A DNA stretch of 64,000 nucleotides from Cephalotus follicularis (taxonomy: Eukaryota; Streptophyta; Magnoliopsida; Oxalidales; Cephalotaceae). The stretch covers positions 718,365 to 782,364 of the forward strand of contig BDDD01000435.1 in NCBI GenBank assembly GCA_001972305.1. Direction: 5' to 3'. Numbering within the stretch: the first letter of the stretch is position 1; each line of letters opens with the position of its first letter. Below the pieces are notes generated by a model. It was not told where the DNA came from and did no database searches. It was given only the letters and a program-made list of their open reading frames with translations. The position numbers and the translations under genes were made by a program. Shown one piece after another: positions 44,398-56,398 of this stretch.

Positions 44398-46116
44398 TAC
44401 TTTTTTCCTTTGTTGGGAATCATCACAATCATGTCATCAAAACAACAGTGTCTAATGATACATATGCATATTGTATCATCTTTTTTAGTTGATGAAACAT
44501 CACATCAACTAAGAATTAAGAAAAAAAAAAAAGGGCATCACATCAACTAAGAAAATTATGCGTTAATAATATAATGCTGAGTGGGTGCAATATTCCAAAA
44601 TCATTTGTGAGCTCAAAAGATGATTTTCCGACGGCCAAGCCATTTTTTTGAGTTTCGGATTTGGAGTATAGTAAGAAAAAGGAAAGACATTGATAATCAT
44701 TGTATTCTTCAAAGCGAGAAAGTATTTACTTTAACGATGGTACTATCTTCTTGTATCACTGATATAATAACACAAGGTGGTACAAGATAATATTTTTTAT
44801 TTTAATAATGTCTTTGTTATAGTGAAGAATTTTTCTTTCGAACCAATCTTCCTGGTGGCTGCTAATCACTCCCGAACCACAAAAGAAACACTTTTGGAGT
44901 AGCAAGGTGATGGTGTCACTGGTGTGGTACCTAAATGAACACAGGCTGCAGCAGCAGCACTGCAATTGTGGCCCACAACAGGTGTAAGGGACCCATTTCC
45001 TGACCATCCATATTTGATCACAACCCAATTGCATTATGACTATATTATGATCATATCCACCCATGCAAAACACCCTAAAAGTGACCCTTTTGTTTGCTTC
45101 TAATATAAAGAAGATAATGAAACCTGTTGGATAGAGATAACTCATATACGCACGTACAAAGCAGACGTTAAAAATAGGTATTAGATAAAAATATATAATA
45201 AATTATTGCGTATTATTAACATAAACTCTTATTTTAGTGATATTTTTAATTCTGGAGAGGTTTTTGTATGAAATTAGTCCATCAAATTTTTGGACTAAAC
45301 CCTAAACCCTTCGTATCTTTTATTATCTCAATAATTTTATATTAATATATTATAAATTTAACTGTTTAATTTAATATCTTATATATGTAGATCATCTATT
45401 TAAATTTTATTTTTTTATATTTGTATAGAATATTTTATTGGTTATATGAGTTTTAGAATGATTTTTTTATAACAGTTTAATTTTTTTATCTAAATATACA
45501 AATAAAAATAATATTTATAATTATCTAATTATCTTAAAAATTTATAAAAATGATTTATATACATCAAACGTTAAAATCAAATTTATAAAATTTTATGGAT
45601 AAATTTTTGAAATAATAATAAAAAATATATAGAAGTTACTTTACATGGGTCCCAAGAAAAATATATTCATTTTTTATATACGCCTAACCGTTTATTGAAA
45701 GAAATCAATGATGCATGTCACTCGTAACCAGCATCATCCACTGTGAGGGTCCCCTTCTTGACTTTAGTTACGTGGATAGCTCGTCGAGCTTTATCCAATT
45801 CCCACGTCCGTACAATAATTTTGCTTAGTTTACAGTTATATTTAAATGGGCAAACGAAGATTTAATTACTCTGTCACAAGATAACAACGCATTAGGTCGC
45901 AATTAAGATTCAACAACTTAATTGTCAATATTCTTTAGCTAATTTCTATGATTGCTTATTGTTAACCACCTATTTGTTTGTCTTTTGTGATTTACAACTA
46001 AAACGAACAACTTCAGTTATCTTTTTTGCATTTTGTGCACGTAATTATTAAATAGGAAAGAGTTTTCTTAACAAGTCTTTAAGTGTTTTTTTTATTGAAT
46101 AGATCATTTCAGTTTT
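44398..46116. other. AT-rich spacer
   Basis: No gene is supported. Short frames around 44756-45145 (minus) have no recognisable family words. The last bases (46117-46121, gataa) are the target duplication of the young Tat element. Confidence 0.55.
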
Positions 46117-46121
46117 GATAA

Positions 46122-46910
46122 TGATATGGGAAAAAATCAAGTTAAATCTGATGCGACACGTGTCCTTATGCAAACACGGACAAGTGTTCAAGAGACAAGA
46201 ATTGATGAGTTAAAGGCAGAGGAAGCCTGTTGACCTGTAAAACAGTGATATAAGGAGGACTCTTCCTCGGCATAAGTGCCGAGGACATCCAGTGATTTCA
46301 GTGTAAACATTATCCACCTCGGATCCATGTCCGAGGATACAATTTGAAGCAACCCCGCCGAGGATACCCTCGGCCACATAACAAGGTCTATTGCAAATGA
46401 CTTCATAGTCAGTGAACCGGTTTCAGGCGGCCGAGGAAGCAACAACTTCAAGGAGGACCTCTCCTCGGCATAAGTGCCGAGGACGCGCCCAACGGCTCCA
46501 CTTCCAAGATCTGTTTCCTCAGACAGAACCAAAGGTCATCCAATTCAAATACAGGTCTATGGGCCGAGAAGACTTCGAGGTCAGGGGCCAACTATCTCAT
46601 TGGCTTCACAACAGCCCCTCTCCTCGGACAGAAGGTCTCCTCCTCATTTACGGAATGAGGACAGGGAGTTAGCTAAAATTCAAGGGCCCTTATCTTCTAT
46701 GTATAGAAGATAAGGATAACTATCAACAAATATGGAAGACAGGATAAGGGGATTAACTTCACCAGATTTCAAGGGATCAGTACCTATCCATACAAGGAGA
46801 TAGAATCCTAATCGACTACCACAAAAGGAAAGAGGAGATAATCTAGGAGGAGATAAAGGAAAGAAGAGATAATTCAGGTGGAGATAAGGGAAATCCCGAG
46901 ATCCTCGGAA
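46122..46910 (+). repeat. Left LTR of the young Tat element
   Basis: It matches 55283-56071 base for base at a constant offset of 9161 with about two substitutions (near 46528 and 46725). It contains two copies of a perfect hairpin, tcctcggca-taag-tgccgagga, at 46264-46285 and 46462-46483. Open frames within it are repeated in the right LTR and are not genes. Confidence 0.92.
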
Positions 46911-46911
46911 G

Positions 46912-47964
46912 GCAGCCTTGAATAATGGGCTGAGGAGCAACTCCAGATTTGTTTTCTCCCTGCTGAAGAGGCCAGCAAAGGATATGGCAGAATTGTTAAA
47001 GAGGGCAGAGAGATATGTAAACGCAGAGGAAGAGATGTTGGCCAGGAAGCAAAAAGCACCTTGGACTGGCCAGTCGGAGGAGAGAAGGGAGCCTTCACGA
47101 AATGCTCCCGACAGAAGAGAGAAGAGGAAGGAGAGGTCGAACCTGTCCAAGGGAGACCTCAGACACAAGCTTTCTAGGCGAGAAGGCACATCCAGGGGTG
47201 GAGCACCAATACCATCCTATGATACCTTTGCTCCCCTCTTGGATACGCGTACAAAGATACTTGCAGTAGAGAAAGATAAGGTCCCCTTCCAATGGCCCGA
47301 GAAGATGAGGGCCCCAGCAGAGAACAGAAGTGTAGAGAAGTACTGCCGGTATCATCGTGACCATGGCCACGATACAGAGGAGTGCAGGCAGCTGAAAAAT
47401 CAGATTAAGGATCTGATAAGGAAGGGGCATTTGCGCAAGTACGTTGACAGAGATGCTCCTCAAGGAAGAAGAGAGCAGAGAAGAGAAGAGGCTCTTCGGC
47501 AGCAAGAGGAGCAGCAACAACAACAACCCAGAGGTGTCATCCACACCATCTCTGGGGGGGTCGCGTCGGGGGGCGACGACTCAAATGCAAGGAAAGCCTA
47601 TGGGAGACAGTCCCTTGCTGTGCAACAAGTTCCTCACAGTAAAAGGCTTAGAACCGGTGGAGATGAGGAGGTGATATCCTTCTCGGAGGCGGACTATGAG
47701 GGAGTACGTCTTCCTCATGATGATCCAGTGGTATTGACTCTTCTGGTAGAGCTCTTTACCATGAAGAGAATTCTCATCGATAATGGCAGCTCGGCCGACA
47801 TCCTATATAAGCACGCGTTTGATCAGTTGAGGATACCAATCGACCAGTTGAAGCCAGTTAAAACCCCACTGGTTGGTTTTGCAGGTAAGACGATCCATCC
47901 TCTGGGATCAATCAACCTGTCAGTGGTCGCAGGACAGCCCCACGTCAGTCTCAGGTCGAGATGA
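46912..47964 (+). pseudogene. gag and protease start of the young Tat element
   Basis: Lys/Glu/Arg-rich gag has MAELLKRAERYVNAEEEMLA near residues 22-41 of the frame that starts at 46918. The finger YCRYHRDHGHDTEEC, with IRKGHLRKYV, is near 47340-47440. A Gln-rich stretch near 47500 precedes the retropepsin motif RILIDNGSSADILY near 47770-47810. In this lineage gag forms the particle and protease processes the polyprotein. It is part of a fossil and is not whole. Confidence 0.88.
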
Positions 47965-50900
47965 CATTCCTGGTGGTGGACACTCCCAGCCCTTACAATG
48001 CTATTATAGGGCGACCAGGCCTGAACTTGTTGGAGGCTATAGTGTCCACAAGGCACTTACTAATGAAATTCCCCACAAGGTTTGGTGTGGGGGAAGTTAG
48101 AGGAGATCAAGAGGTGGCGAGGAGGTGTTACAAAACAGCCATCACTGACAAGGGTAAAGGTAAAGTCCTTACCATAGCAAATGTGGAACTCAGAGGAGAA
48201 ATGGAACCTGAGCGTCCACAACCAGTGGAAGACGTTCTCCAAGTGCCCGTGGAAGAGGGTGATGATGAGAAACTACTCCAAGTTGGCTCACAGCTTGGAA
48301 AGGCGGAGAAGGAGGAATTAATAACATTCCTCCGTGATAACAAGGATGTGTTTGCATGGTCGGCAGAAGAGGTCCCTGGCATCAGTGCAGAAGTGATGGT
48401 TCACAAGCTGAGTGTGGATCCAGCTAGGCCACCGATCAGACAGAAGAAGAGGAACTTTGCCCTTGAGAGGCAACAAGCAATAGCCGAGGAGGTGAGCAAA
48501 TTGTTACAGGCAGGCTTTATCCGAGAAGTGCACTACTCGGACTGGCTAGCGAATCCTGTGTTAGTCAAAAAAGCAAATGGTAAGTGGAGGATGTGCATAG
48601 ACTTCACTGACCTCAATAAAGCCTGTCCAAAGGATAACTTCCCTCTACCCAAGATTGATCAGCTGGTGGATGCAACCTCGGGCTATAGACTATTAAGCTT
48701 CTTGGACGCTTATTCGGGGTACAATCAAATCCCCATGTATGAGCCTGATCAGAGCAAGACAGCGTTCATCACTGACCGAGGTATGTACTGTTACAAGGTT
48801 ATGCCCTTTGGCTTGAAGAATGCAGGGGCAACCTACCAGCGCTTGGTCAACAAGATTTTTGAACCTCAGATAGGGAAGAATATGGAGGTGTACATAGACG
48901 ACATGCTCGTCAAAACCCCGGCTAGGCACCCTCATGTAAAGGACTTGGAGGAGACCTTTGAAGTATTGAGGAGATACAACATGAAGCTTAATCCATCCAA
49001 GTGTACATTTGGGGTCACCTCAGGGAAGTTCCTCGGCTTCATGGTTTCTAGTAGGGGAATAGAAGCTAATCCAGAGAAGATCTCGACAATTCAGGGCATG
49101 AAGCCACCTCAAACCATCAGAGATGTGCAGAGGTTAAATGGGAAGATTGCTGCCTTGAGTAGATTTGTCTCTAAGTCAGCAGAGAAATGTCTCCCTTTCT
49201 TCAAAATACTTAGAGATCCCAAGGGATTCTCGTGGTCAGACGACTGTCAAGCGGCCTTCGACAAATTGAAGGAGTATCTGGCTTCTCCTCCCTGGATCCT
49301 CATGCCTCACTGGCAGTGGAGCAGGATTAGTGTTGACAAGTCCAGATGGTTGGACATTGGAGTATGCTTTGAGGTTCAAATTCAAAGCCACGAACAATGA
49401 TGCTGAGTGGGAAGCTTTGATAGCTGGATTGAAGATTGCAAAGCACTTGGAGGTGCAGAGGATTGAAGCTTCGAGTGATTCTCAGCTAGTGGTTGGTCTG
49501 GCGAATGGGGAGTACGAGGCCAGAGAAGAGCTCATGACAAAGTACTTAGCCCATTTTCAAGGCGTGAAGTCAGCTTTTGAAGATTTGAGAATAATAAAAG
49601 TGCCGAGAGCAGAGAATGTCAGAGCAGATCAACTCTCAAAGCTAGCCACGGCAGAGGAGTTGGAGAAGAACCAAACAGTGCTAGTTGACTACCTGGAGCG
49701 TCCAACCATCTCTCAGGCAGAAGTAATGGACATAGATGATCCACAGGAGCCTAATTGGATGACTCCCTTTGTTATTTGGCTAAGGGATGGGATTCTGCCC
49801 GAGGACCCAGCAGATGCGAGGAAGCTAGTCTACAGGGCAAACAGATTCCAATTCCAGGATGGAATCCTCTACAAAAGGTCATTCTCTTTCCCCTGGCTAA
49901 GATGTTTAAACCCTTCAGAGGCCGATTATGCTCTAAGGGAAGTTCATGAAGGAATTTGTGGCAATCACACTGGGGGCAGGACCTTATCTCACAAGTTGTT
50001 AAGACAAGGCTACTACTGGCCGACTATGCATCAAGATGCAATAAACTTAGTGAGAAAATGTGACAAATTTCAGAGGAACGCCAACATCAGTAGAATGCCT
50101 TCTCAACCTCTGACATCGATAACGGCCCCCTGGCCCTTTGCACAATGGGGAATGGACTTCGGCGGACCACTACCAATGGCTACGGGCCAGAGGAAGTTTC
50201 TCATTGTAGCAGTTGATTACTTCACCAAATGGGTGGAAGCAGAACCTCTGGCCACAATCACAGAGAAGAACACAGAAGGTTTTGTGTGGAAATCAATTAT
50301 TTGCAGATTCGGAGTTCCGAGGATCATCATCACGGATAATGGTAAACAATTTGATTGCCAAGCGTTCCAAGACTTTTGCAGAGAATGGAGAATAGAGCAT
50401 AGGCTCGCTTCAGTAGCCTATACTCAAAGCAACGGTCAAGCCGAGGTGATCAACAGAGAGATCATCTCGGATTTGAAAAAGCGGCTGGAAGACAGTAAAG
50501 GAAGATGGACAGAGGAATTACCAAGTGTGCTATGGGCATACAGAACAACTCCTCGGATTACCACCGGTGAATCCCCATACAGTCTATGTTTTGGGACAGA
50601 AGCTGTGATACCAGTGGAGGTGGGAGTACAATCACCAAGAGTGGTGCACTTCACTGAAGATAACAATGAAGAAGGATTGAGAAGCATCCTAGACCAAGTG
50701 GAAGAGCTCAGAGATAAAGCTACAATCAGAGTTGCAGCTTATCAACAGAGGGTGAGTCGTTACTACAATAAAAGAGTAAGTCCGAGACCACTAAGGCAAG
50801 GAGATCTAGTCCTACGCAACTCAGCGGTTGCAGATCCCACTGGTACCAGAGGAAAGCTAGCCCCTGCCTGGGAAGGCCCATATAAGATCAAGAGGGTCCT

Positions 50901-50991
50901 CCGCCCAGGAACATTCAAACTTGAAACTTTGGGGGGTAGGGAGATTGCCAGAGCTTGGAATGCCAAGCATCTGAGGAAGTACTATCAATAA
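47961..50991 (+). pseudogene. pol (protease, RT, RNase H, integrase) of the young Tat element
   Basis: The RT part has ANGKWRMCIDFTDLNKACPK (48570-48630), LLSFLDAYSGYNQIPM and the palm word VYIDDMLVKT (near 48890). The second RNase H-like part has LTSPDGWTLEYALRFKFKAT near 49335 and SSDSQLVVGLANGEYEAREE. The integrase zinc-binding part has HEGICGNHTGGRTLSH (near 49950), and the core has MDFGGPLP, ITDNGKQF and YTQSNGQAEVINREI. The C-terminus ends KHLRKYYQ at 50991. No chromodomain follows, as expected for Tat. It is spread over more than one frame and is not whole (about two or three breaks). Confidence 0.9.
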
Positions 50992-52257
50992 ATTGTAAGA
51001 TACTTTCAATAAAACTTTGAAATTTTTCCAAGATCTATGTTCAACATTATAGTTCCAAGTTTGCAAGGGACCGGAGGTCCAATGTTCAAGTCCTCAAACC
51101 TCTGAACAGCCACCGATCAGCATCTCAGACCATGCCCTCAAGGGGGTACCAAGATCTGAGGTTCACTAAGCCAAGCCTCCTTCCGAGGAGCCCAATCAAA
51201 GACTCCTTCCGAGGAGCGTCTACACATATATATCAATAAAGACTTCTAAGGAAGCAAGACTCCCAAGGGAGCAGTGACTGGTTGGCAACACCATGGGAAC
51301 TTGTCCAACCAAACCTAAAGTCGTGACTTGAAAGGCGAATCCATGGGAACTCGCAAAGATCAAGCTCGTCGGACTGAGCACTTTAATACAAGTGTCTCTA
51401 AGTGGACTGAAAGCTCAGCCGACCTGTCCTAGAACATCCTAGGTTAGACGATACTCTCCTCGGCAAACCCGTGAGAACTTGTCCGAGCAGACCAAGAACT
51501 CAAACTATGGATATAAGGATATCATGAAGACTGAGATGCTGTCAAATTAAAGTACTCTCAGAGAAAAAGGGTCCTACGTGGACTATCAAAATTGTGTGAC
51601 CTCGCGCTCCAAAGGTTAGTAATTTGTGTTAAGTTAAAAGTTCTAAGGAACAATCAGTATACATACACACTCAAAGCTCAAACACGTGAGGAGTTGATTA
51701 TGTCCGAGAAAGCGAGGGCTTGTTCTTCTTTACTCAAGCCTTTTTGGAGTTATTTGCTAACTTGTGCAAGAAATCCGAGGTCATGACCAGTACAAAATTC
51801 CTAAGGGAGTTGTCAATTGAAGATCAAGTCTGAGAAGGCAAAGCTTCCTTTACTTATATTTCTCTTAAAGTTACTTAAGTTCTTTCCAAATTAAGTGGGA
51901 GAAGTCCGAGATTATTGCGAAGACAAAAATTCCCAAGGGAATTTTCAACAAACGCAGAGGTCAACCTCAACACAATTATAAAGTTCTTTTGTTAAGTCTT
52001 GGAAGAGATCACCAGTGGTTTCGTTGTTGATGTTTCTTAAGTGATTATTCATTGTGGAGGAATGTCTGCTTCTACGAGAAGTCAGAGTCCCTAAATGGCA
52101 AAATCCCCAAGGGGACCATATGTGCTAAATGCAACAACTACAAGTCTACAGTGCAAAAATGTAAAGATAGCAGAGGTTGCAATGATTTCTTTCATTCATA
52201 TGAGAGAAGATTACAAGTACAGTAGAAAAAGAAATTATTACAAAAAGAAAGAAAAAG
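50992..52257 (+). other. Spacer between integrase and the antisense gene (Tat)
   Basis: Non-coding family spacer, matching 155-1830 of the old element in blocks (gggaccggaggtccaatg, cagccaccgatcag, aacttgtccgagcagacc). Two short repeats of the kaagmctccttccgaggag type lie at 51170-51225. The short frames here have no family wording. Confidence 0.7.
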
Positions 52258-54650
52258 CTAAGCTAAGGCTGGAGGATCAGCAGAAGTATTGTCCTCGGGC
52301 GGAGGAGGCAAAACAGTTGCAGTTGGAGGAGGAAGAGAAGCAGCAGTTTCCGAGGCAGGATCCTCGGAGCCAGGAGCCACTTCACCAATCCTTTGACCAG
52401 TTCTCCTTGACAAGGCCTCCTCGGCTCTCTCTTCCTCAGCCTCATATCCTTCAGGATAAAAGTCAAAGGTCTGGGCAGCCGAGCAAAAGGCGATGTCGTT
52501 CAGAGGAACCTCTGGGTGCAAATCCTGGACCCAGTTTTTGCAAGTGTAGAACCCCCGACGGTAGTTCTCGGCGGTTTCCTTCACAATTTCAGCTTCAAAG
52601 GCATCAGAAGCCTTGAAGTCCTCTACAGAGGCTTCCATCAAAGTGACGAACTCATCCGAGGATCTAAACTCATCGAGGGCATCCTTCACAGCCTTGGCTT
52701 TCTCCTCCTCTCGGCTCTTCACGGCCTCCTCATATTTCCTCAAGGTCTCCTCATGCTGCTTGTGGAGAGTTTTGAACAAGTATTGAGCCTTGGCTAGCTC
52801 TTGGAGAGTTTCATCTTTCTCCGCCACGGCCTTGTTCTTTTCAGCAGCAGTGGCCTCTTGAGCCTTGAGGACCTCCTCCAGTTGAGCCTTGGCAGCCCGA
52901 GAAACTTCCTTCTCCTCCATCACCTCAAGCCTCAGATTATCATTCCTCTCCAAAATGATTGAGTAGTTCTCAATCAGGAGATGGTTATTGTTCAAAGCCT
53001 GTATAGGAAGATGAAGTTAGCACAAAGGAAATATACATGGACAAACAGTACAGGCAGAGGACCTTCATTTACCTCAAATTGGCTCCGCAAGCAATTGTGC
53101 ACAAGGTCCTTGCTAGACCACTTTACCCTCTGCTTCAGCTCATCCGGGAAGAGGCAAAGCGAGCTGAGGGCAAAGGGAACCCCTGGAGTATTCAAGCTAG
53201 AGGAGCCCTTCCCAACTCCTTCTAGCTCATCCAACATCCTGTCCACGTCTCTGGGGGGAGGCAGGATGATGGGGACGTCGGCAGTACGCCCGAGGATGGA
53301 CTCCAACTCAGTCTCAGTAATAAACCTCCCCCTTTTAGGAGGAAGCTTGTCCGAGGAATTGTCATCCCCGGGGCGCTTGGTCCCTTTGTCTTTGGACCCG
53401 GCCTTCTTTAACTGCTTAGCCCCAGCAGCAGCATCCTTGGCCCTTTGCCTGGCCCCCTCAGCAGCCCTCTTCTTGGCAGCCTCCTCGGCCACTTTTTGTC
53501 TGGCCTCCTCGGCCACAGCCTTCAGTCTGGCCTCCTCGGCCACAGCCTTCAGTCTGGCCTCCTCGGCCTCTTTCTGCTTATCAGCAGCTGCGTCAGAGGT
53601 GGGCTTAGAGCACCTGCAGGCAGAGAACAAAGTGCCGAAACTTCTCCGAGAAGACATTGCTGCAAAGGCAGAGGTCAAAAACGTTAGTAAAACAAAATTA
53701 AACGAGTTAGAAGAAATACAAAGACAAAAAGAAGACGGAGGAGACGAAAGTTTAATACAATTTTCTCTCATCTCTTGGGACACGGATGGGGCCGGGGATC
53801 CCACGCTCCCAGGAGTTTCCTCGGCCTCGGACCGGTGTGACCCCCTCCTTGGGTCAACACTTAGACCAGCCCGTATCAGGCGCCCCTCGGTGACGACAGT
53901 ATTCACCTCCTCGGGCTTCAAACTGATAAGTCTGTTGAAGTCAAGGTCCTCGGCCTCGGACAAGGAAGGTCTTTTGTTGAGATGGGTAGAGTTCAAAGAA
54001 TTGCACCACTTAGGGGGGGTGAACCCTTCGAGATTTGTGACGAGGAAGTATCTCCTCCTCCAGTTTTTGATGGACTGGGTTGGTTTGGTGAGAATTTTGA
54101 TAACACCGGGACGTGACTTGAAAAAGTAACCAGGTTTCCCTGGCGAGGATGAAATGACATGAAATTGCTTAAACAATCCCATTGTGGGGGTCACCCCAGC
54201 CTCCTGACACCTAACCAGAAACCCCATTATGAAACTCCACGACTGGGGTTGGAGAAGAGAAGGGTGAACTTGGAATGTCTCCAAGACTGACAGAGCAAAA
54301 GTAGAAACGGGGATCCTCAGACCATGGCCGAGAGCCCCCACGGAGACAAAGAAGAAACCCATTTTACTTTTTGTGACTCTCCGAGGATCCTTGGGGAGGC
54401 TAAACCTCAACCCAGGGGGAAAGTTGAACTTCCTGGCGAGTTCAACCACCTCATCCATAGTTAGAGTACTGACCCCAAAGCCATCGACTTCAGAGGAGTC
54501 AGTCTCGGTTACAGGAGGGGATGATTCATCCACGGCGGCCCCCAGGCTACCATCTGATCGAATGGGACCCTCAGTGGGGAGATATATCGTTGCCAGGGGC
54601 TCAACCTCCAAAGGATGGGAAACCCTAGCAGTTTGGTTGGTTCTAGCCAT
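52258..54650 (-). pseudogene. Antisense gene of the young Tat element
   Basis: On the minus strand a frame opens at 54650 (MARTNQTARVSHPL) and continues for hundreds of residues. A central domain has FQVHPSLLQPQSWSFIMGFL and VIKILTKPTQSIKNWRRRYF. The tail is rich in Ala/Glu/Lys (EEARLKAVAEEARLKAV) and then a coiled coil (52258-52995, for example EATAAEKNKAVAEKDETL). The central part resembles the 'putative gypsy type transposon' domain found in plant genomes. A short interval at 52999-53072 has GT and AG ends on this strand, and another AG acceptor-like end (ctgcctttgcag) lies near 53670. It may be spliced. It is long, retained in both family copies, and of unknown function. I treat it as part of a fossil element. 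Confidence 0.7.
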
Positions 54651-54872
54651 TGGAATTGAAGTAGAAGATAAAGAAAAGGAAAGACAAGAATCAATTCAAG
54701 AGCAATAAAAAGGTCAAAAAACTTACTTTGGAGGAAGATGATTAAAAGATGAAGAAGCGAGGTTTGAAGAACTGTGGATCTTGGAAATTCTCTGGTATTA
54801 GCAAGAAAGCAAAATAGCAAGAAGGCAAGAGAGCAAGAAAGCGTAAAAGAGTGGCTTAGTGATTTAGGGTTT

Positions 54873-54880
54873 CTTTTATA
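54873..54880 (-). promoter_or_regulatory. TATA-like box for the antisense gene
   Basis: The minus strand reads gggtctataaaagaaaccct here, about 225 bases before the antisense start at 54650, followed by a ctt/ttg-rich leader. This suggests an internal promoter for the antisense gene that does not depend on the LTR. It is a sequence call only, and I did not find an equally clear box in the old copy. Confidence 0.5.
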
Positions 54881-55282
54881 GACCCCAGATATAATCCTGG
54901 CCCTCAATCTAACAAAGATCCAAGGGTTGGGAAACCAATAGGCACTCCAAGCGCGGGGAACGAAAAGACACAGGCGGGAAACCCTCTGCTAGCGCCATGT
55001 GTCAAGCAAAGTTAATACACTATTAAAGGGTAATAATGAGGGTTCAAGACACGAAGGCCAACGGATGTGATATGAAAAGATAAGGGGGCAGATTTGTTCC
55101 TCCAATAAGGCACGTGCAACAACCTAACCCCCTTTAAGAAATTATACAAGACTTGGTCCTCAGTCACTGTGAACGAAGAGGTTTTTAGTAAGCAGAGCAA
55201 AGGTGGATTGCCTGGGCCATGGCTCTCAACTCTGCTCCTTCTCCTCTGACCAAGGTCAGAGAACAAGGACCAGGGGGGCATA

Positions 55283-56393
55283 TGATATGGGAAAAAATCA
55301 AGTTAAATCTGATGCGACACGTGTCCTTATGCAAACACGGACAAGTGTTCAAGAGACAAGAATTGATGAGTTAAAGGCAGAGGAAGCCTGTTGACCTGTA
55401 AAACAGTGATATAAGGAGGACTCTTCCTCGGCATAAGTGCCGAGGACATCCAGTGATTTCAGTGTAAACATTATCCACCTCGGATCCATGTCCGAGGATA
55501 CAATTTGAAGCAACCCCGCCGAGGATACCCTCGGCCACATAACAAGGTCTATTGCAAATGACTTCATAGTCAGTGAACCGGTTTCAGGCGGCCGAGGAAG
55601 CAACAACTTCAAGGAGGACCTCTCCTCGGCATAAGTGCCGAGGACGCGCCCAACGGCTCCACTTCCAAGATCTGTTTCCTCAGACAGAACCAAAGGACAT
55701 CCAATTCAAATACAGGTCTATGGGCCGAGAAGACTTCGAGGTCAGGGGCCAACTATCTCATTGGCTTCACAACAGCCCCTCTCCTCGGACAGAAGGTCTC
55801 CTCCTCATTTACGGAATGAGGACAGGGAGTTAGCTAAAATTCAAGGGCCCTTATCTTCTATGTATAGAAGATAAGGATAACTATCAAAAAATATGGAAGA
55901 CAGGATAAGGGGATTAACTTCACCAGATTTCAAGGGATCAGTACCTATCCATACAAGGAGATAGAATCCTAATCGACTACCACAAAAGGAAAGAGGAGAT
56001 AATCTAGGAGGAGATAAAGGAAAGAAGAGATAATTCAGGTGGAGATAAGGGAAATCCCGAGATCCTCGGAATTTCCTTAGGGGACAGTCATCTATTCCGA
56101 ATTTCATGCTCAATCAGTTACCAAACACCACTATAAATACAAGTTCAACATACTGAACAAAGGTCAGCAATTTTTACATTACAAGAGAGTATAATATTTC
56201 ATCTGCACTTGACTAACTTGAGCGTCGGAGTGTCCCCGGGAGAACAACCTCCTGGGCCTTCACCATTGTTGCAACTTGTGCAGGTGTCCCAGTTCAGTTT
56301 CTTCCTTAAAGGCATCAGTGACAAAGCGTTTCTCTTAACAAATTAAAGTCCTCCACGTAGGATACTGTTGAGAGAAGGATTTCTGTATCAACA
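55283..56393 (+). repeat. Right LTR of the young Tat element
   Basis: 1111 bp, from tgatatgggaaa after the purine tract ccaggggggc to ctgtatcaaca, followed by gataa. Its last third (56072-56393) includes aatttccttaggggacagtc and gatactgttgagagaagg, which match the right end of the old element's LTR (about 5080-5431). Confidence 0.93.
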
Positions 56394-56398
56394 GATAA

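Larger units (their letters stand above)
46122..56393 (+). mobile_element. Young Tat-lineage Ty3/Gypsy element
   Basis: The element is bounded by gataa on both sides (46117-46121 and 56394-56398), a perfect 5-bp target duplication. Order: left LTR, gag, protease, RT, a second RNase H-like domain, integrase, a spacer with small repeats, a long antisense gene, a purine tract (ccaggggggc, near 55270-55279) and the right LTR. The gag finger word YCRYHRDHGHDTEEC, the RT word DYSDWLANPV-like (HYSDWLANPVLVKK) and the RNase H-like block TNNDAEWEALIAGLKIAK are Tat/Retand-type. The two LTR copies show only two differences by eye over 789 comparable bases (~0.25%), implying an age near 0.1-0.2 million years. 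It is nearly complete but not whole, with a few breaks. Confidence 0.92.

Noticed and set aside
52981-54129. 382-codon open frame on the plus strand
   Set aside because: It lies opposite the antisense gene of the Tat element and its Ser/Leu-rich, repetitive sequence is the mirror of the Ala/Glu/Lys-rich tail on the other strand. No family words.
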